Source of the DNA: Nocardioides kribbensis | GTDB lineage: Bacteria; Actinomycetota; Actinomycetes; Propionibacteriales; Nocardioidaceae | Assembly (NCBI RefSeq): GCF_015070375.1 | Contig: NZ_JADCLL010000001.1 | Span: 684,501 to 748,500 of the forward strand | Direction: 5' to 3' | DNA length: 64,000 nucleotides | In this document: piece by piece, positions 30,418 through 41,100 of the stretch | Layout of the letters: every line of letters begins with the position of its first letter | Position numbering within the stretch: the stretch's first letter is position 1 | Program-made: the position numbers and the translations under genes | Notes under the pieces: model-generated | The model's database searches: none | What the model saw: only the letters and a program-made list of their open reading frames with translations | What the model was told of the DNA's origin: nothing

Positions 30418-32457
30418 TCAGGAGAGCAGGGCGAGCACGTCCTCGCCGTACTTCTCCACCTTGGACCGGCCGATCCCGCTGATGCGCAGCAGCGCCTCGG
30501 GGGTGCTCGGGCGCAGCTCGGCGACCAGCTGCAGGGTGGCGTCGCTGAAGACCACGAAGGCCGGCACGCTCTCCTCCCCCGCCCGCTCGCGACGCCAGTC
30601 GCGCAGCCGCTCGTAGAGCGCCTCGTCGTAGGAGGCGGGGCAGTCGACGCAGCGTCCGGTCTTCTTCTCCGCCGCGGTCGACAGCGGCTGGCCGCACTCG
30701 CGGCAGGTCATCGCCTTGCGGGCGCGGCCGGGCCCGCCGGTCGGGCGCGACTGGTCGGGCAGGAGCGGGTCGAGGAAGCGCGAGGGCTTGCGCGAGGCCC
30801 GGCCGCCGGGGTTGCGGGCCAGCGACCACGACAGGCTCAGCTCCGCGCGGGCGCGGGTCATGCCGACGTAGAGCAGGCGGCGCTCCTCCTCGACCGCCTC
30901 GGGGGTCTCGGCGTAGGTGATCGGCATCGTGCCGTCCTGCAGGCCGCACAGGAAGACGGCGTCCCACTCCAGGCCCTTGGCGGCGTGGAAGGTGGCCAGC
31001 GTGACCCCGTCGGCCACCGGCGCGTGCTGCTCGGCCGCACGGCGGTCGAGGTCGTCGACGAAGGCCCCGAGGGAGGCGCCGGGCTGGCCGGCGTGCTCGG
31101 CGGCCTGGTCGACGAGGGCCTGCCACGACTCCCACCGGTCGCGGGTCTGCCCGCGGGCGGTGGGCGGCTGGTCGGTCCAGCCCATCGCGGCCAGCGTGGC
31201 CCGCACGACCTCGACGATCTCGTCGGGGTCGGTGACCTCGGCGCTGGAGCGGGCGGTGCCGCGCAGGCGGGTGACGGCCTCGCGCACCTCGGGGCGGTCG
31301 AAGAACCGTGCCGCACCGCGCACGACGTAGGGGATGGAGCGCGCCGAGAGCGCCTCCTCGTAGGCCTCGGACTGCGCGTTGATGCGGAAGAGCACCGCGA
31401 CCTCCGACATCGGGTGGCCGCTCTCGCGCAGCGCAAGGATGCGGGCGGCGGTGGCCTCGGCCTCGGCGACCTCGTCGGGGTGGGGGGCGTAGCGCACGGC
31501 GGCGCCGCCCGGGCGCTGGGCCTGCAGCGAGACGCCCTCGCTGCCCGACCCGGCCAGCAGCGTGTTGGCCGCACCCACGACCTGCGGGGTGGAGCGGTAG
31601 TTGCGCACCAGCTCCACCGACGTCGTGCCGGGGTGGCGCTGGGGGAACTCGCGCAGGTAGCGCGCGTCGGCGCCGGCGAAGGAGTAGATGGTCTGGGCGG
31701 GGTCGCCGACCACGCACAGCTCGTCACGACCGCCCAGCCACAGGTCGAGCAGGGCCGACTGCAGCGGCGAGACGTCCTGGAACTCGTCGACGACGAACCA
31801 CTTGTACTGGCGGCGCACCTGGGCCGCGACCCGCTCGTCCTCGGCGAGCAGCCCGGCCGTGAGCAGCAGGATGTCCTCCATGTCCATGCGGCCCTGCCCA
31901 CGCTTGACCTCCTCGTAGCTGGAGAAGATCCGTCCCACGGTCTCGGCGTCGTGGCCGGTCACCGTGCGGCCGCGCTGGGTGGCGACCCGGGCGTAGTCGT
32001 CGGGGTGGACGTTGCTCACCTTGGCCCACTCCACCTCCGAGGCCAGGTCGCGCAGCAGCGCCTGGTCGGCGTTGATGCGGTGGCGTCGCGCGGCGCCCGC
32101 GAGCAGGGGGATCTTGGACTCCGTGAGCGCCGGGAGCTCGGTGCCCTGGACCTGGGGCCAGAAGTAGCGGAGCTGGCGCAGCGCGGCGGCGTGGAAGGTG
32201 CGCGCCTGGACTCCCCCGGCGCCCAGCACCCGCAGCCGCTGGCGCATCTCCCCCGCCGCGCGGGTGGTGAAGGTGACCGCCAGGACCTCGGTGGGCACGT
32301 AGACCCCCGAGGCCACGCCGTGGGCGATGCGGTGGGTGATGGCCCGGGTCTTGCCGGTGCCCGCGCCGGCGAGGACGCGCACCGGTCCGCGCAGCGTCTC
32401 GGCGACCTGGCGCTGCTCGGGATCGAGGGCGTCGAGGAGGTCGGCGGGGCGGGTCAC
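30418..32457 (-). CDS. uvrD2: ATP-dependent DNA helicase UvrD2
   Basis: This 679-residue superfamily 1 3'-5' helicase has Walker A LAGAGTGKTRAITHR, motif II VVDEFQDVSPLQ, motif III VVGDPAQTIYSFAGA, motif IV NYRSTPQ, motif V ATFHAAKGLEWDAVF and motif VI VGMTRARAEL. The C-terminus carries a tetracysteine motif (CRECGQPL and CVDCP) and an HRDC domain (LYERLRDWRRERAGEESVPA), the hallmark of the actinobacterial UvrD2 subtype. The GTG at 32457 gives VTRPADLLDALDPEQ, the usual beginning; a GTG further upstream is possible. It is divergent from mrx1 with a 99-base gap and lies upstream of whiB7 on the same strand. Confidence 0.92.
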   Translation of the reverse strand: MTRPADLLDALDPEQRQVAETLRGPVRVLAGAGTGKTRAITHRIAHGVASGVYVPTEVLAVTFTTRAAGEMRQRLRVLGAGGVQARTFHAAALRQLRYFWPQVQGTELPALTESKIPLLAGAARRHRINADQALLRDLASEVEWAKVSNVHPDDYARVATQRGRTVTGHDAETVGRIFSSYEEVKRGQGRMDMEDILLLTAGLLAEDERVAAQVRRQYKWFVVDEFQDVSPLQSALLDLWLGGRDELCVVGDPAQTIYSFAGADARYLREFPQRHPGTTSVELVRNYRSTPQVVGAANTLLAGSGSEGVSLQAQRPGGAAVRYAPHPDEVAEAEATAARILALRESGHPMSEVAVLFRINAQSEAYEEALSARSIPYVVRGAARFFDRPEVREAVTRLRGTARSSAEVTDPDEIVEVVRATLAAMGWTDQPPTARGQTRDRWESWQALVDQAAEHAGQPGASLGAFVDDLDRRAAEQHAPVADGVTLATFHAAKGLEWDAVFLCGLQDGTMPITYAETPEAVEEERRLLYVGMTRARAELSLSWSLARNPGGRASRKPSRFLDPLLPDQSRPTGGPGRARKAMTCRECGQPLSTAAEKKTGRCVDCPASYDEALYERLRDWRRERAGEESVPAFVVFSDATLQLVAELRPSTPEALLRISGIGRSKVEKYGEDVLALLS

Positions 32458-32556
32458 GAGGGGAACAACTCCTGGGGCAGGCTGGTTGACGACAGGTACG
32501 ACGACGCCCACCTCGGGCGTCGTGACCACCCTAGATGTCGGAGGCGACAGTCCCAG

Positions 32557-32802
32557 ATGAGCTCGTTCACGATGTACTCCACCCCCTGGTGCGGCTACTG
32601 CCACCGCCTCAAGAGCCAGCTGGACCGTGAGGGCATCTCCTACGACGTCGTCGACATCGAGCAGCAGCCCGACGCGGCGCTGATCGTGGAGCAGGCCAAC
32701 AACGGCAACCAGACCGTGCCCACGCTGGTCTTCAGCGACGGCACGTCCCAGACCAACCCCTCGCTGGCGCAGGTCAAGGAGAAGCTGGCCGCGCTGGCCT
32801 GA
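32557..32802 (+). CDS. mrx1: Mycoredoxin (glutaredoxin-like, mycothiol-dependent)
   Basis: This 81-residue thioredoxin-fold protein has the active site CGYC in YSTPWCGYCHRLKSQL, a cis-proline segment TVPTLVFSDG and no other cysteine. In actinobacteria such proteins reduce protein-mycothiol mixed disulfides. The ATG at 32557 is preceded by GGAGG. Linkage to uvrD2 and nudC matches Rv3198A of M. tuberculosis. Its 3' end converges on nudC. Confidence 0.92.
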   Translation: MSSFTMYSTPWCGYCHRLKSQLDREGISYDVVDIEQQPDAALIVEQANNGNQTVPTLVFSDGTSQTNPSLAQVKEKLAALA

Positions 32803-32832
32803 GCGCGACGGCGGACCACCCGCCCGGCCGGC

Positions 32833-33747
32833 TCACCACTGGCCGGGCAGCGGCCCGCCGTACCAGTGCTCCACGAGGGAGCGGCTGATGGAGACCCCGC
32901 CGGGCAGCACGAGCGTGCCGGCGCGGGTCTCCTCGAGCATCTGGGCGCGGGTGAACCAGCGCGCCTCCTCGATCTCGACCTCGTCGACCTCGATCCGCGT
33001 GCTCGTGGCGCGGCCCACGAAGCCCACCATGAGGCTCGCGGGCATCGGCCAGGGCTGGTTGCCGAAGTAGGACACCTCGCCCACCTCGACCCCGGTCTCC
33101 TCGGCCACCTCGCGGCGCACGGCGTCCTCGAGGCTCTCCCCGGGCTCGTAGAAGCCCGCCAGAGTCGAGAAGCGTCCGCGCGGCCAGACCCGCTGGCGCC
33201 CCAGGAGGCACAGCTCGTCGTCGGCACCGGGCTCGCCGTGGGTGACCAGCATGATCACCGCGGCGTCCGTGCGGGGGAACTGGGTGCGCCCGCAGCGAGG
33301 GCAGGTGAGCTCGTGCCCGGCGGCGCGAGGCTCCAGCGGGGTGCCGTCGCGGGGGCAGAAGCGGGTCACGGCCAACCACTCGGCGATGCCGAGGGCGTGG
33401 AAGAGCAGCGGGGCGTCGGCGCGCGACTCCGGTGCGTCGCCGGCCAGCAGCGGCAGCAGGTCGCGCAGCCCGGCCCACCCCGGCTCGTCGGGGTCGGGAC
33501 GGTCGGTGACCAGGGCGAACCACGCCCGGTCGTCGCGCTCGCCCAGCAGCACCCGCAGCCCGTCAGGGGTCTCGTCGGGTCGCACCCAGTCGATCCGGCC
33601 GCCCCGCGGGCGCACCTGCGCGCCCGCCACCACCAGCACCCGGGTCGCCGGGTCGGCCCACTGCTGCTCGAGCCAGGCCTCGTCACGTCTGCGCACCGAC
33701 GCCCGGTCGTGCGCGTCGACGGTCAGCAGTGTGTGGGGAGCGGTCAC
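32833..33747 (-). CDS. nudC: NAD(+)/NADH diphosphatase NudC (Nudix)
   Basis: This 304-residue enzyme cleaves NAD(H) to NMN(H) and AMP and can remove NAD caps from RNA. The Nudix box GFYEPGESLEDAVRREVAEE is followed by the NudC-specific motif YFGNQPWPMPASLM. A central zinc ribbon is present but unusual: the second knuckle CPRCG is intact, while the first reads FCPRDG, with Asp where the second Cys is expected. The N-terminal 130 residues form the usual poorly conserved domain. GTG start at 33747. Position matches Rv3199c. Confidence 0.9.
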   Translation of the reverse strand: MTAPHTLLTVDAHDRASVRRRDEAWLEQQWADPATRVLVVAGAQVRPRGGRIDWVRPDETPDGLRVLLGERDDRAWFALVTDRPDPDEPGWAGLRDLLPLLAGDAPESRADAPLLFHALGIAEWLAVTRFCPRDGTPLEPRAAGHELTCPRCGRTQFPRTDAAVIMLVTHGEPGADDELCLLGRQRVWPRGRFSTLAGFYEPGESLEDAVRREVAEETGVEVGEVSYFGNQPWPMPASLMVGFVGRATSTRIEVDEVEIEEARWFTRAQMLEETRAGTLVLPGGVSISRSLVEHWYGGPLPGQW

Positions 33748-33811
33748 GCAGCGACCCTAGGCCGCCCGGACAACCCGGGAAGCCTCGGGCCCGTCGCGGC
33801 GTTCTCCCGGC

Positions 33812-34903
33812 ATGGCAGCGCCCGGGACCCTCCTCGACGCGGTGGTCGTGGGCGCCGGCCAGGCCGGCCTGTCGGCCTCCCACCACCTGCGCCGGCTCGG
33901 TCTGCGCCACGTCGTCCTCGACGCCGAGACCGCGCCCGGCGGTGCCTGGCAGCACCGTTGGGACACCCTGACCATGCGCGACGTGCACGGCGTGGCCGAC
34001 CTGCCCGACTCCCCCGCTCCGCGGCCCGGCGAGGAGCGGGCCAACCTGGTCGTGCCCGCGTGGTTCGCCGCCTACGAGCGTGAGCAGGCCCTGCCCGTCG
34101 TGCGGCCGGTGCGCGTCGAGCGCGTCGAGCCGGCCGACCCCGACGACCCCGGCGGCCCACTGCGGGTCGTGGCCGGCGACCGCACCTGGACGACCCGCAC
34201 CCTGGTCAACGCGACCGGCACGTGGAGCCGACCGTTCGTGCCCGCCTACCCCGGCGCGCGGACCTTCCGCGGGCTGCAGCTGCACACCCACGACTACCGC
34301 GGGCCCGAGGCGCTGCGCGGGAGGCGCACCGTCGTGGTCGGCGGCGGGGCCTCCGCGGTGCAGCTGCTCGGCGAGCTCGCCCCGGTCACCGACACCCTCT
34401 GGGTCACCCGCCGCCCCCCGGTCTGGCGCACCGACGACCTCACCCCGGAGGCCGGCCGCGCCGCGGTCGCCCTGGTCGAGGAGCGCGTACGCCGCGGGCT
34501 GCCGCCCGCCAGCGTGGTGAGCGTGACCGGGCTGGCCCTGCGCCCCCAGGAGCAGGCGGCGGCCGCGCTCGGCGCCTACGAGCGACGGCCGGTGTTCCGC
34601 AGCATCGAGCCCGACGGTCTCCGCTGGGCCGACGGGTCCTTCGAGCCGGCCCAGGCCCTCCTGTGGGCCACCGGCTTCCGCGCCGAGCTGTCCCACCTCG
34701 CGCCCCTGGGTCTGCGCGGCCCCGGCGGCGGCATCGCCGTCGACGGCACCACCGTCGTGACCGATCCGCGGGTGCAGCTGGTCGGCTACGGGCCCTCGGC
34801 CAGCACCATCGGCGCCAACCGCGCCGGGCGGTCCGCCGCGCTCGCCGTGCTGCGTCGGCTGCAGGGCCGCGGGGCCGGGGCCGCGCTCACCGCGACGGGC
34901 TGA
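33812..34903 (+). CDS. FAD/NAD(P)-binding flavoprotein monooxygenase-like protein
   Basis: This 363-residue protein has two dinucleotide-binding folds: an FAD site at VVVGAGQAGLSASHHLRRLG (residues 11-30) and an NAD(P) site at RTVVVGGGASAVQLLGEL (near 173). NATGTWSRPFVPAYPG and LLWATGFR are typical of the flavin monooxygenase/YUCCA-CzcO group. The substrate is unknown. It is divergent from nudC with a 64-base gap, and its last 17 bases overlap the 3' end of adnB on the opposite strand. In M. tuberculosis this slot holds an unrelated channel gene, so the insertion is lineage-specific. Confidence 0.85.
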   Translation: MAAPGTLLDAVVVGAGQAGLSASHHLRRLGLRHVVLDAETAPGGAWQHRWDTLTMRDVHGVADLPDSPAPRPGEERANLVVPAWFAAYEREQALPVVRPVRVERVEPADPDDPGGPLRVVAGDRTWTTRTLVNATGTWSRPFVPAYPGARTFRGLQLHTHDYRGPEALRGRRTVVVGGGASAVQLLGELAPVTDTLWVTRRPPVWRTDDLTPEAGRAAVALVEERVRRGLPPASVVSVTGLALRPQEQAAAALGAYERRPVFRSIEPDGLRWADGSFEPAQALLWATGFRAELSHLAPLGLRGPGGGIAVDGTTVVTDPRVQLVGYGPSASTIGANRAGRSAALAVLRRLQGRGAGAALTATG

Positions 34904-37900
34904 GCAGCGCCTCCAACTCCTCGCGGCCGGGCAGGTCGGCGGGCTCGACCACGCTGCCGGTGCGCACGAGGTAGAACGCGGCGCGCACCTGCTCGGGCGC
35001 CACGTCGTGGAGCTCGGCCCAGGCCAGGCGGTAGAGCGCCAGCTGCAACGGGTCGGTGGCCTCGGCGCGACCGGTCTTCCAGTCGACCAGCAGCCAGCCC
35101 CCGTCGGGCTCGGCGTAGACGGCGTCGATGCGCCCGCGCACGACCTGACCGGCCAGCACCAGGGCGAAGGGGGCCTCCACCTGGTGGGGCACCCGGGTGG
35201 CGAAGGGACCGGACTCGAAGGTCGCGACCAGCGCCTCGAGGTCGGCGTCGTCGTCGATGCCGGCGTCGGCGCGCCCGGGCAGGTCGCCGTAGTCGAAGAG
35301 GTCCTGTTGGCCGAAGCGCGCCTCGACCCAGGCGTGGAAGCGGGTGCCGAAGCGGGCCGCGGCCGAGGGCGGGCGCGGCATCGGACGGGCCAGGTCGCGG
35401 GCGAAGGCCTCGGGGTCCTCGCGCAGCCGGGAGACCGCCGTGGCCGACAGGCTCGAGGGCAGCGGGACCGCGACGTGCTCGGAGCGGTCGCGCCGGGCCT
35501 CGGCGAGCAGCCGGTCGAGCTCGGCGTCCCACTCCGCGACCCGGGCCGCCTCGATCATGTCGAGGCCGAGGTCGGGCGCGCCCACCACGGCCGTGCGCAC
35601 CCGCTCGGCCGCCTCCCGGCGCAGGGCTGCCTCGCGGCCCACGGCCGTGCTCGGCCACGGGCGCGACGGGTCGACCGCGTCGTAGGGGTTGGGGTCGCCC
35701 TTCACCGGCTTCTCCCGCCACGGCCGCGGCGGCTCTCCCCAGGCCTCGACCCTCTCGGCGACCACCCGCTGGTAGGCCGAGGGTCCGAAGGGGGTCGTGC
35801 GAGAGGTCCAGCAGTAGCTGGTGACCGACAGCACGTGCGCGGCGCGGGTGAAGGCGACGTAGCCCAGGCGCAGCTCCTCCTCGGCGTCGTGGGCGCGCGT
35901 GTCGGCGCGGTAGGCGTCGAGGGCCGCCTTGTCGTGGCCGGCGAGCTGCGGCAGGTCCGGAGCGTCGCCGCGCAGCGGGGCGGGCAGCACGCTGGGCGAG
36001 GAGGTCCACAGGGTGCGCGAGCGGTTGGAGGGGAAGCGGGTCTCGCAGACCCCGACGAGGAAGACCGCGTGCCACTCCAGACCCTTGGAGCGGTGCACCG
36101 TGAGCAGCTTGACCGAGTCGGCCAGGGTCGGCGTGGCGACGTCGAGGCCGTTGCCCTGGTCGTCCTCGGCGGTGAGGTAGGCCAGCAGCGCCGGCAGGCC
36201 CACGTCGCCGTCGACGGCCTGGAAGTCGGCCACGGCGCGCACGAAGAGGTCGAGGTTATCGCGCCGCGAGAGCGCGGCCGGGTCGACGGCGGAGGCGAGC
36301 TCCACGTCGACGCCCGTGAGGTCGACGATGCGGCGCACGACGTCGAGCAGGGGCTCGCCGACGTGCGAGCGCAGCAGGCGCAGCTCCGCGCCGAGCAGCG
36401 CGAAGCGCTCGCGGGCCTCCTCGGAGAACGGCAGGTCGCCGGGGTCGGCCAGGGCGTCGTCGAGGCAGGCCACCTCGGCGGGGTCGATGCCGTCGGCGAT
36501 GTCGAGCAGGTGGTCGGTCACCGAGCCGGCCTCGGCGCCCCGCCCGCCCCGGCCGGCGATCTCGTCGGCGCGCTGGCCCAGCAGGCGCAGGTCGCGCGCA
36601 CCGATCGCCCACCGCGGCCCGGTGAGCAGCGTGAGCAGCGCGGCGTTGGCGGTCACGTCGTGGAGCAGGTGCAGCACCGCGACCACCTCGGCCACCTCGG
36701 GCAGCCGCAGCAGGCCGGAGAGACCGACGATCTCGACGGGCACCCCGGCCCCCGACAGGGCGTCGAAGACCTCGGCGGCGTGGGCGTTGTCGCGGGTGAG
36801 CACGCCGATGTCGCTCCAGGTCGTGCCGCGCTCGCCGCCGTGGACCGCCTGCACGTCCTCCACGAGGCGGGCCAGCTCGTCGGCGTGGGTCTCGAGCACC
36901 TCGGCGCCCACGACGCCCGGCTCCGCGCCGGGCTTGGCCTGGAGCGGCTCCACCTGGTCGTAGCGCTCGTAGAGGGGGGCCGCCAGCGCGTTGGCGACCT
37001 CGAGGATGCGCGCGTCGGAGCGCCGGTTGACCGTCAGCGGCAGCACCGGCACCGCGCCCCCGCGTGCCGCGGGGAAGGTGTCGGCGAAGTTGAGGATGTT
37101 GGACACCGACGCGCCGCGCCAGCCGTAGATCGCCTGGTTGGGATCGCCCACCGCGGTGACGGCGTGCCCTCGGCCGCGGGCCTCGTCGGGCCCGGAGAAG
37201 AGCCGGGAGAGCATGGTCGCCTGCGCGACCGAGGTGTCCTGGTACTCGTCGAGCAGCACGACCCGGAAGGCCGCGCGCTGCGCGAGGCCCACGTCGGGCT
37301 GCTCGCTGGCCAGCCGCGCCCCCAGCTCGATCTGGTCGGAGAAGTCCATCAGGCCGAGCTCGGCCTTGAGCCGACGGTAGCCGGCCACGAGCTCGAGCAG
37401 CTCGCCGCGACGGTCGATGGCCGAGAGTGCGGCCTCGACGGGCTTGCGGTAGGTCGTGCGGTCCTTGCCGGCGCGCTCCGCGGCGAGGGCGGCCGCGAAC
37501 CCCGCCCGGGCCTCGGCGTCCACCCGGCGGACGTCGTCGGGGCCGACGAGGTGCTCGCTCATGGCGCTGTCGAGAGCGAGGAGGTTCTGGATCGCGGTGG
37601 GCGGGTGGTCGGTGAGCTGGTGGATGTCGCCGGTGAAGCGCTCCACGACGCGGGCACCGAGCTGGTAGCGCGCGGCGTCGGTGATGACGCGGGTGTCGGG
37701 CTCGTGGCCGATGCGCAGGCCGTGCTCGGTGAGCAGGTTGGCGGCGTAGGCGTTGTAGGTGAGCACGCTGGGCTCGAGGACCTCCTCGACGGCGTCGTCG
37801 TCGCGCGCGCCGCCCCGTGTCATCGGCTCGTCGAGCACGCCCGCGGTGCGCAGCGCGGCCCGGATCCGCTGGCGCAGCTCGCTGGCCGCCTTGGTGGTGA

Positions 37901-38162
37901 AGGTCAGGCCCAGCACCTGCTCGGGGCGCACCTGCCCGGTGACGACGAGGTAGACCACCCGCGCCGCCATGAGGGTGGTCTTGCCCGACCCGGCGCCGGC
38001 GATGACCACGCCGGGGGCCAGCGGGGCCGAGATCGCGGCCCACTGCTGGTCGCTGGGCGCGTAGTCGGTCTGCATCACCCGCTGCAGGTCGGCCGGGGTG
38101 TCGATGCGCAGCGACGCGCGGCCCGTGCCGGGGGTCGGGGGGATCGGCGGGATCGCGCTCAC
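34887..38162 (-). CDS. adnB: AdnB helicase-nuclease subunit (AdnAB recombination complex)
   Basis: This 1091-residue protein has a UvrD-like motor at the N-terminus. Walker A is GAGSGKTT at residues 56-63, motif II is VVLLDEYQDTSVAQ, motif III region is VGDPNQAIYGWRGAS, and VHRSKGLEWHAVFL and VAFTRAAHVLSV follow. A C-terminal RecB-type nuclease carries GTRFHAWVEARFG, IDAVYAEPDGGWLLVDWKTG and QLALYRLAWAEL, the His, Asp and D-x-K metal ligands. AdnAB resects double-strand breaks in mycobacteria. The GTG start overlaps the adnA stop by four bases (GTGA), and both subunits have motor plus nuclease parts, as known for AdnAB. Confidence 0.93.
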   Translation of the reverse strand: MSAIPPIPPTPGTGRASLRIDTPADLQRVMQTDYAPSDQQWAAISAPLAPGVVIAGAGSGKTTLMAARVVYLVVTGQVRPEQVLGLTFTTKAASELRQRIRAALRTAGVLDEPMTRGGARDDDAVEEVLEPSVLTYNAYAANLLTEHGLRIGHEPDTRVITDAARYQLGARVVERFTGDIHQLTDHPPTAIQNLLALDSAMSEHLVGPDDVRRVDAEARAGFAAALAAERAGKDRTTYRKPVEAALSAIDRRGELLELVAGYRRLKAELGLMDFSDQIELGARLASEQPDVGLAQRAAFRVVLLDEYQDTSVAQATMLSRLFSGPDEARGRGHAVTAVGDPNQAIYGWRGASVSNILNFADTFPAARGGAVPVLPLTVNRRSDARILEVANALAAPLYERYDQVEPLQAKPGAEPGVVGAEVLETHADELARLVEDVQAVHGGERGTTWSDIGVLTRDNAHAAEVFDALSGAGVPVEIVGLSGLLRLPEVAEVVAVLHLLHDVTANAALLTLLTGPRWAIGARDLRLLGQRADEIAGRGGRGAEAGSVTDHLLDIADGIDPAEVACLDDALADPGDLPFSEEARERFALLGAELRLLRSHVGEPLLDVVRRIVDLTGVDVELASAVDPAALSRRDNLDLFVRAVADFQAVDGDVGLPALLAYLTAEDDQGNGLDVATPTLADSVKLLTVHRSKGLEWHAVFLVGVCETRFPSNRSRTLWTSSPSVLPAPLRGDAPDLPQLAGHDKAALDAYRADTRAHDAEEELRLGYVAFTRAAHVLSVTSYCWTSRTTPFGPSAYQRVVAERVEAWGEPPRPWREKPVKGDPNPYDAVDPSRPWPSTAVGREAALRREAAERVRTAVVGAPDLGLDMIEAARVAEWDAELDRLLAEARRDRSEHVAVPLPSSLSATAVSRLREDPEAFARDLARPMPRPPSAAARFGTRFHAWVEARFGQQDLFDYGDLPGRADAGIDDDADLEALVATFESGPFATRVPHQVEAPFALVLAGQVVRGRIDAVYAEPDGGWLLVDWKTGRAEATDPLQLALYRLAWAELHDVAPEQVRAAFYLVRTGSVVEPADLPGREELEALLSPSR

Positions 38163-41100
38163 GAGGCGGTCACCGCCCCGGCGCCCTTGATCGGGCAGAT
38201 CGCCACGAAGTCGCAGTCGCGGCAGTGCTGGCCCACCACGGCGGGGAAGGACTCGCGCCGCAGCATCACCGCGCCGTGGGCGAGCTTGTCGCGCAGGGCC
38301 TCGCGACCCCGGCTGCCGGCGGGCTGGGGGTCCTGCGGCTGGACGACGGCGTGCTCGGTGTCGTCGAGGGCGCCCAGCTGCACCAGCTCGGCACCGCCGG
38401 CGACGCCGTGCCCCTCCTCGGGCAGCACCGCGTCGACGGCGCCGCTGTCCACGGCGTACTGGTAGAGGGCGAGCTGCACGTGCTCCTGCACCGAGGAGGT
38501 CGAGGGGGCGGTGCGCCCGGTCTTGAGGTCGACCACGACGACGCGCCCGTCGTGGTCGAGCTCGAGACGGTCGGCGTAGCCGTTGAGCAGCACCTGCTCG
38601 CCGTCGGGGAGGTCGACCACGGTGGAGAAGCGCGCCTCGGTCTGCAGCAGCCGCCGGGCGTTGGTGTGGTGCCAGCGCAGGAAGCGCGCCAGCGCCACCC
38701 TCACCCGAGCGTGCTCGCGCGCCCGCGACCACGGGGTGCGGAACTCCAGGCGGCCCCACACCGCGTCGACGTGGGTCATCAGCAGGTCGACGTCGTCGGG
38801 CCCCGCCGCCAGCTCCCCCGTGGCGACGCGCTCGGCCAGGGCGTGGAGCATCTTGCCCAGGTTGGCCGACTGGTGGGAGCGGGCCGCTCCCCCGGCCTCG
38901 CGCTCCAGGAACCACCGCATCGGGCAGGTCTGGAGGGCCTCGAGCACGCTCGCCGAGATCGGCACCGGCCGGTCGGGGTCGCGCACCGGCTGCACCGAGC
39001 GGGTGGCGGCGCGGGTGCCCCACCAGCTCGCCGGGTCGGCGTGCGGGGCGAGCGGCCGGGTGCCGGCGCTCTCCCCCGCGAGCCGCGCCAGCCGTCGCGC
39101 GGCGGCGTCGCGCAGCGCGGGCGTGGTCGCGGGGTCGGCAACGGTGCGTCGCAGCTCGCTCACCAGGCCGTCCATCGACAGCGGGCGCTCGGGTCGTCCC
39201 ACCACGGCCTCGACGCTGACGCCGAGCTCGTCGAGGAAGCGGGAGGGCTGCTCGCCGTCGTCCTCCGGGGAGGCGACGGCGGTGACCACGAGCCGCTGCC
39301 GCGCGCGCGTGCAGGCGACGTAGAAGAGGCGACGCTCCTCGGCCAGCAGCTCGCGCGCGGAGACCGGCGGCACGAGCTCGCCCTCGCCGATGCGGTCGGC
39401 CTGCAGCAGGGTGGTGCGCCGCCGCAGGTCGGGCCAGGCGTCCTGCTGCACGTGGGCGACCACGACCAGGCGCCACTCCAGCCCCTTGGAGCGGTGGGCC
39501 GTCAGCAGCCGCACGGCGGCGCCCCGGGTGCCCTGCTCGGCGAGGGTGTCGGCCGGGATCTCCTGGGCCACCAGGGTGGCGAGGAAGGAGCGGACGCCGC
39601 GGTGGTCGCGCTGCTCCTCGGCGCGCGCGGCGACGTCGAAGAGGGCGCAGACCGAGTCGAGGTCGCGGTGGGCGCGACGGGCCGGGGCCCCGCCCTGCTC
39701 GACCGCGCGTCGCAGCCGGGCCGGCCAGCCGGTGCCCGACCACAGGCCCCACAGCAGCTCCTCGGCGCTCACGCCGGCCGCGAGGTCGTCGCGGGCGGAG
39801 GCGAGCAGCGCGTGCAGGGCCCGGGCCCGGGTGACCTCGCCCCCCTCGAGCCCGTCGAGGAACCCCCGCTCGACCAGGGCCAGCCGCACCAGCTCCCGGG
39901 AGGGGCGGGGCGCCCGGTCCTCGGTCAGCGCCCGGTGCTTCTCGCGCACCCGCAGCTGACGGCCCAGCCGGCGCACGTCGCCGGCGTCGAGACCGCCCAG
40001 CGGTCCCACGAGCAGCGCCTCGACCCGGCCGGGGTCGAGGTGGTCGGGCGCGGTGGGGTCGGCGACCCCGAGGTCGACCACGGCGCGCAGCGCGTCGAGC
40101 AGCGGCAGCACCGCGGGGTCGCGCACGAGCGGCACCTCGTCGCTGGCGACCTCCACCGGCACCCCGGCCGCCCCCAGGGCCCGGCGCAGCGGGGGCAGCG
40201 AGGTGCGGCCCGAGCGCACGAGCACCGCCATGTCGTCCCACGCCACACCGTCCTCGAGGTGGGCGCGCCGCAGCAGGTCGGCGAGGTGCTCGGACTCGGC
40301 CCGGTCGGTGTCGAAGGTGCGCACGACGACGCGGCCCTCGCCGAGCCGACCGGGCTCGGCCACCGGGTGCAGGAAGGCCTCGCGGGCCTGCTCGTCGATG
40401 CTGCCGGGGAGCCCGAGGCGCCCGGCGACGCGCTGGGAGGCGACGAGCAGCCGCGGGCCGAAGCGTCGGGTGGTGCGCAGCGCGACGACCTCGGCCGGGC
40501 TGCCGTCGCGGCGCGGGAAGCTGGTCGGGAAGTCGAGGATGCCGCGCACCTCGGCGCCGCGGAAGGCGTAGATCGACTGGTGCGGGTCGCCCACCACGGT
40601 GAGGTCGCGACCGTCGCCGGCCAGCGCTCGCAGCAGCGCCACCTGACCGGGGTCGGTGTCCTGGTACTCGTCGACGAAGACGTGGGAGAAGCGGCGCCTC
40701 AGCTCCTCGCGGTGGACCTCAGCCTCGAGGGTCGCCCGCCGGATCAGGTCGGAGTAGTCGGTGGCGCCCTGGGTGTCGAGCACCGTGAGGTACTGGTCGA
40801 GGAAGAGCCCGGCCGCGGTCAGCTCGGGGGCGCCGTGGACCTGCCCGAGGTGCGCCAGCTCCGCGCCGTCGAGCCCCTTCTCCCGGGCCCGCGACAGCAC
40901 GGCGTGCACCTCGCGTGCGAAGCCGCGGGTGCCGAGCGCCCGCTGCAGCCCCTCGGGCCAGGCCACGGCCTCGGGGGTCGGGACGAGGAGCTCCCGCAGC
41001 ACGACGTCCTGCTCGGGGGCGCTCAGCAGACGCAGGGGGGCGTCGTAGAGCTCCGCCGGCGCGTACTGCCGGATCAGCGCGTAGGCGAAGGAGTGGAAGG

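Noticed and set aside
34887..40241. One giant 1784-codon helicase gene
   Set aside because: The minus-strand frame merely continues past the GTG at 38162 into the shadow of adnA. The GTGA overlap with the adnA stop marks two genes.
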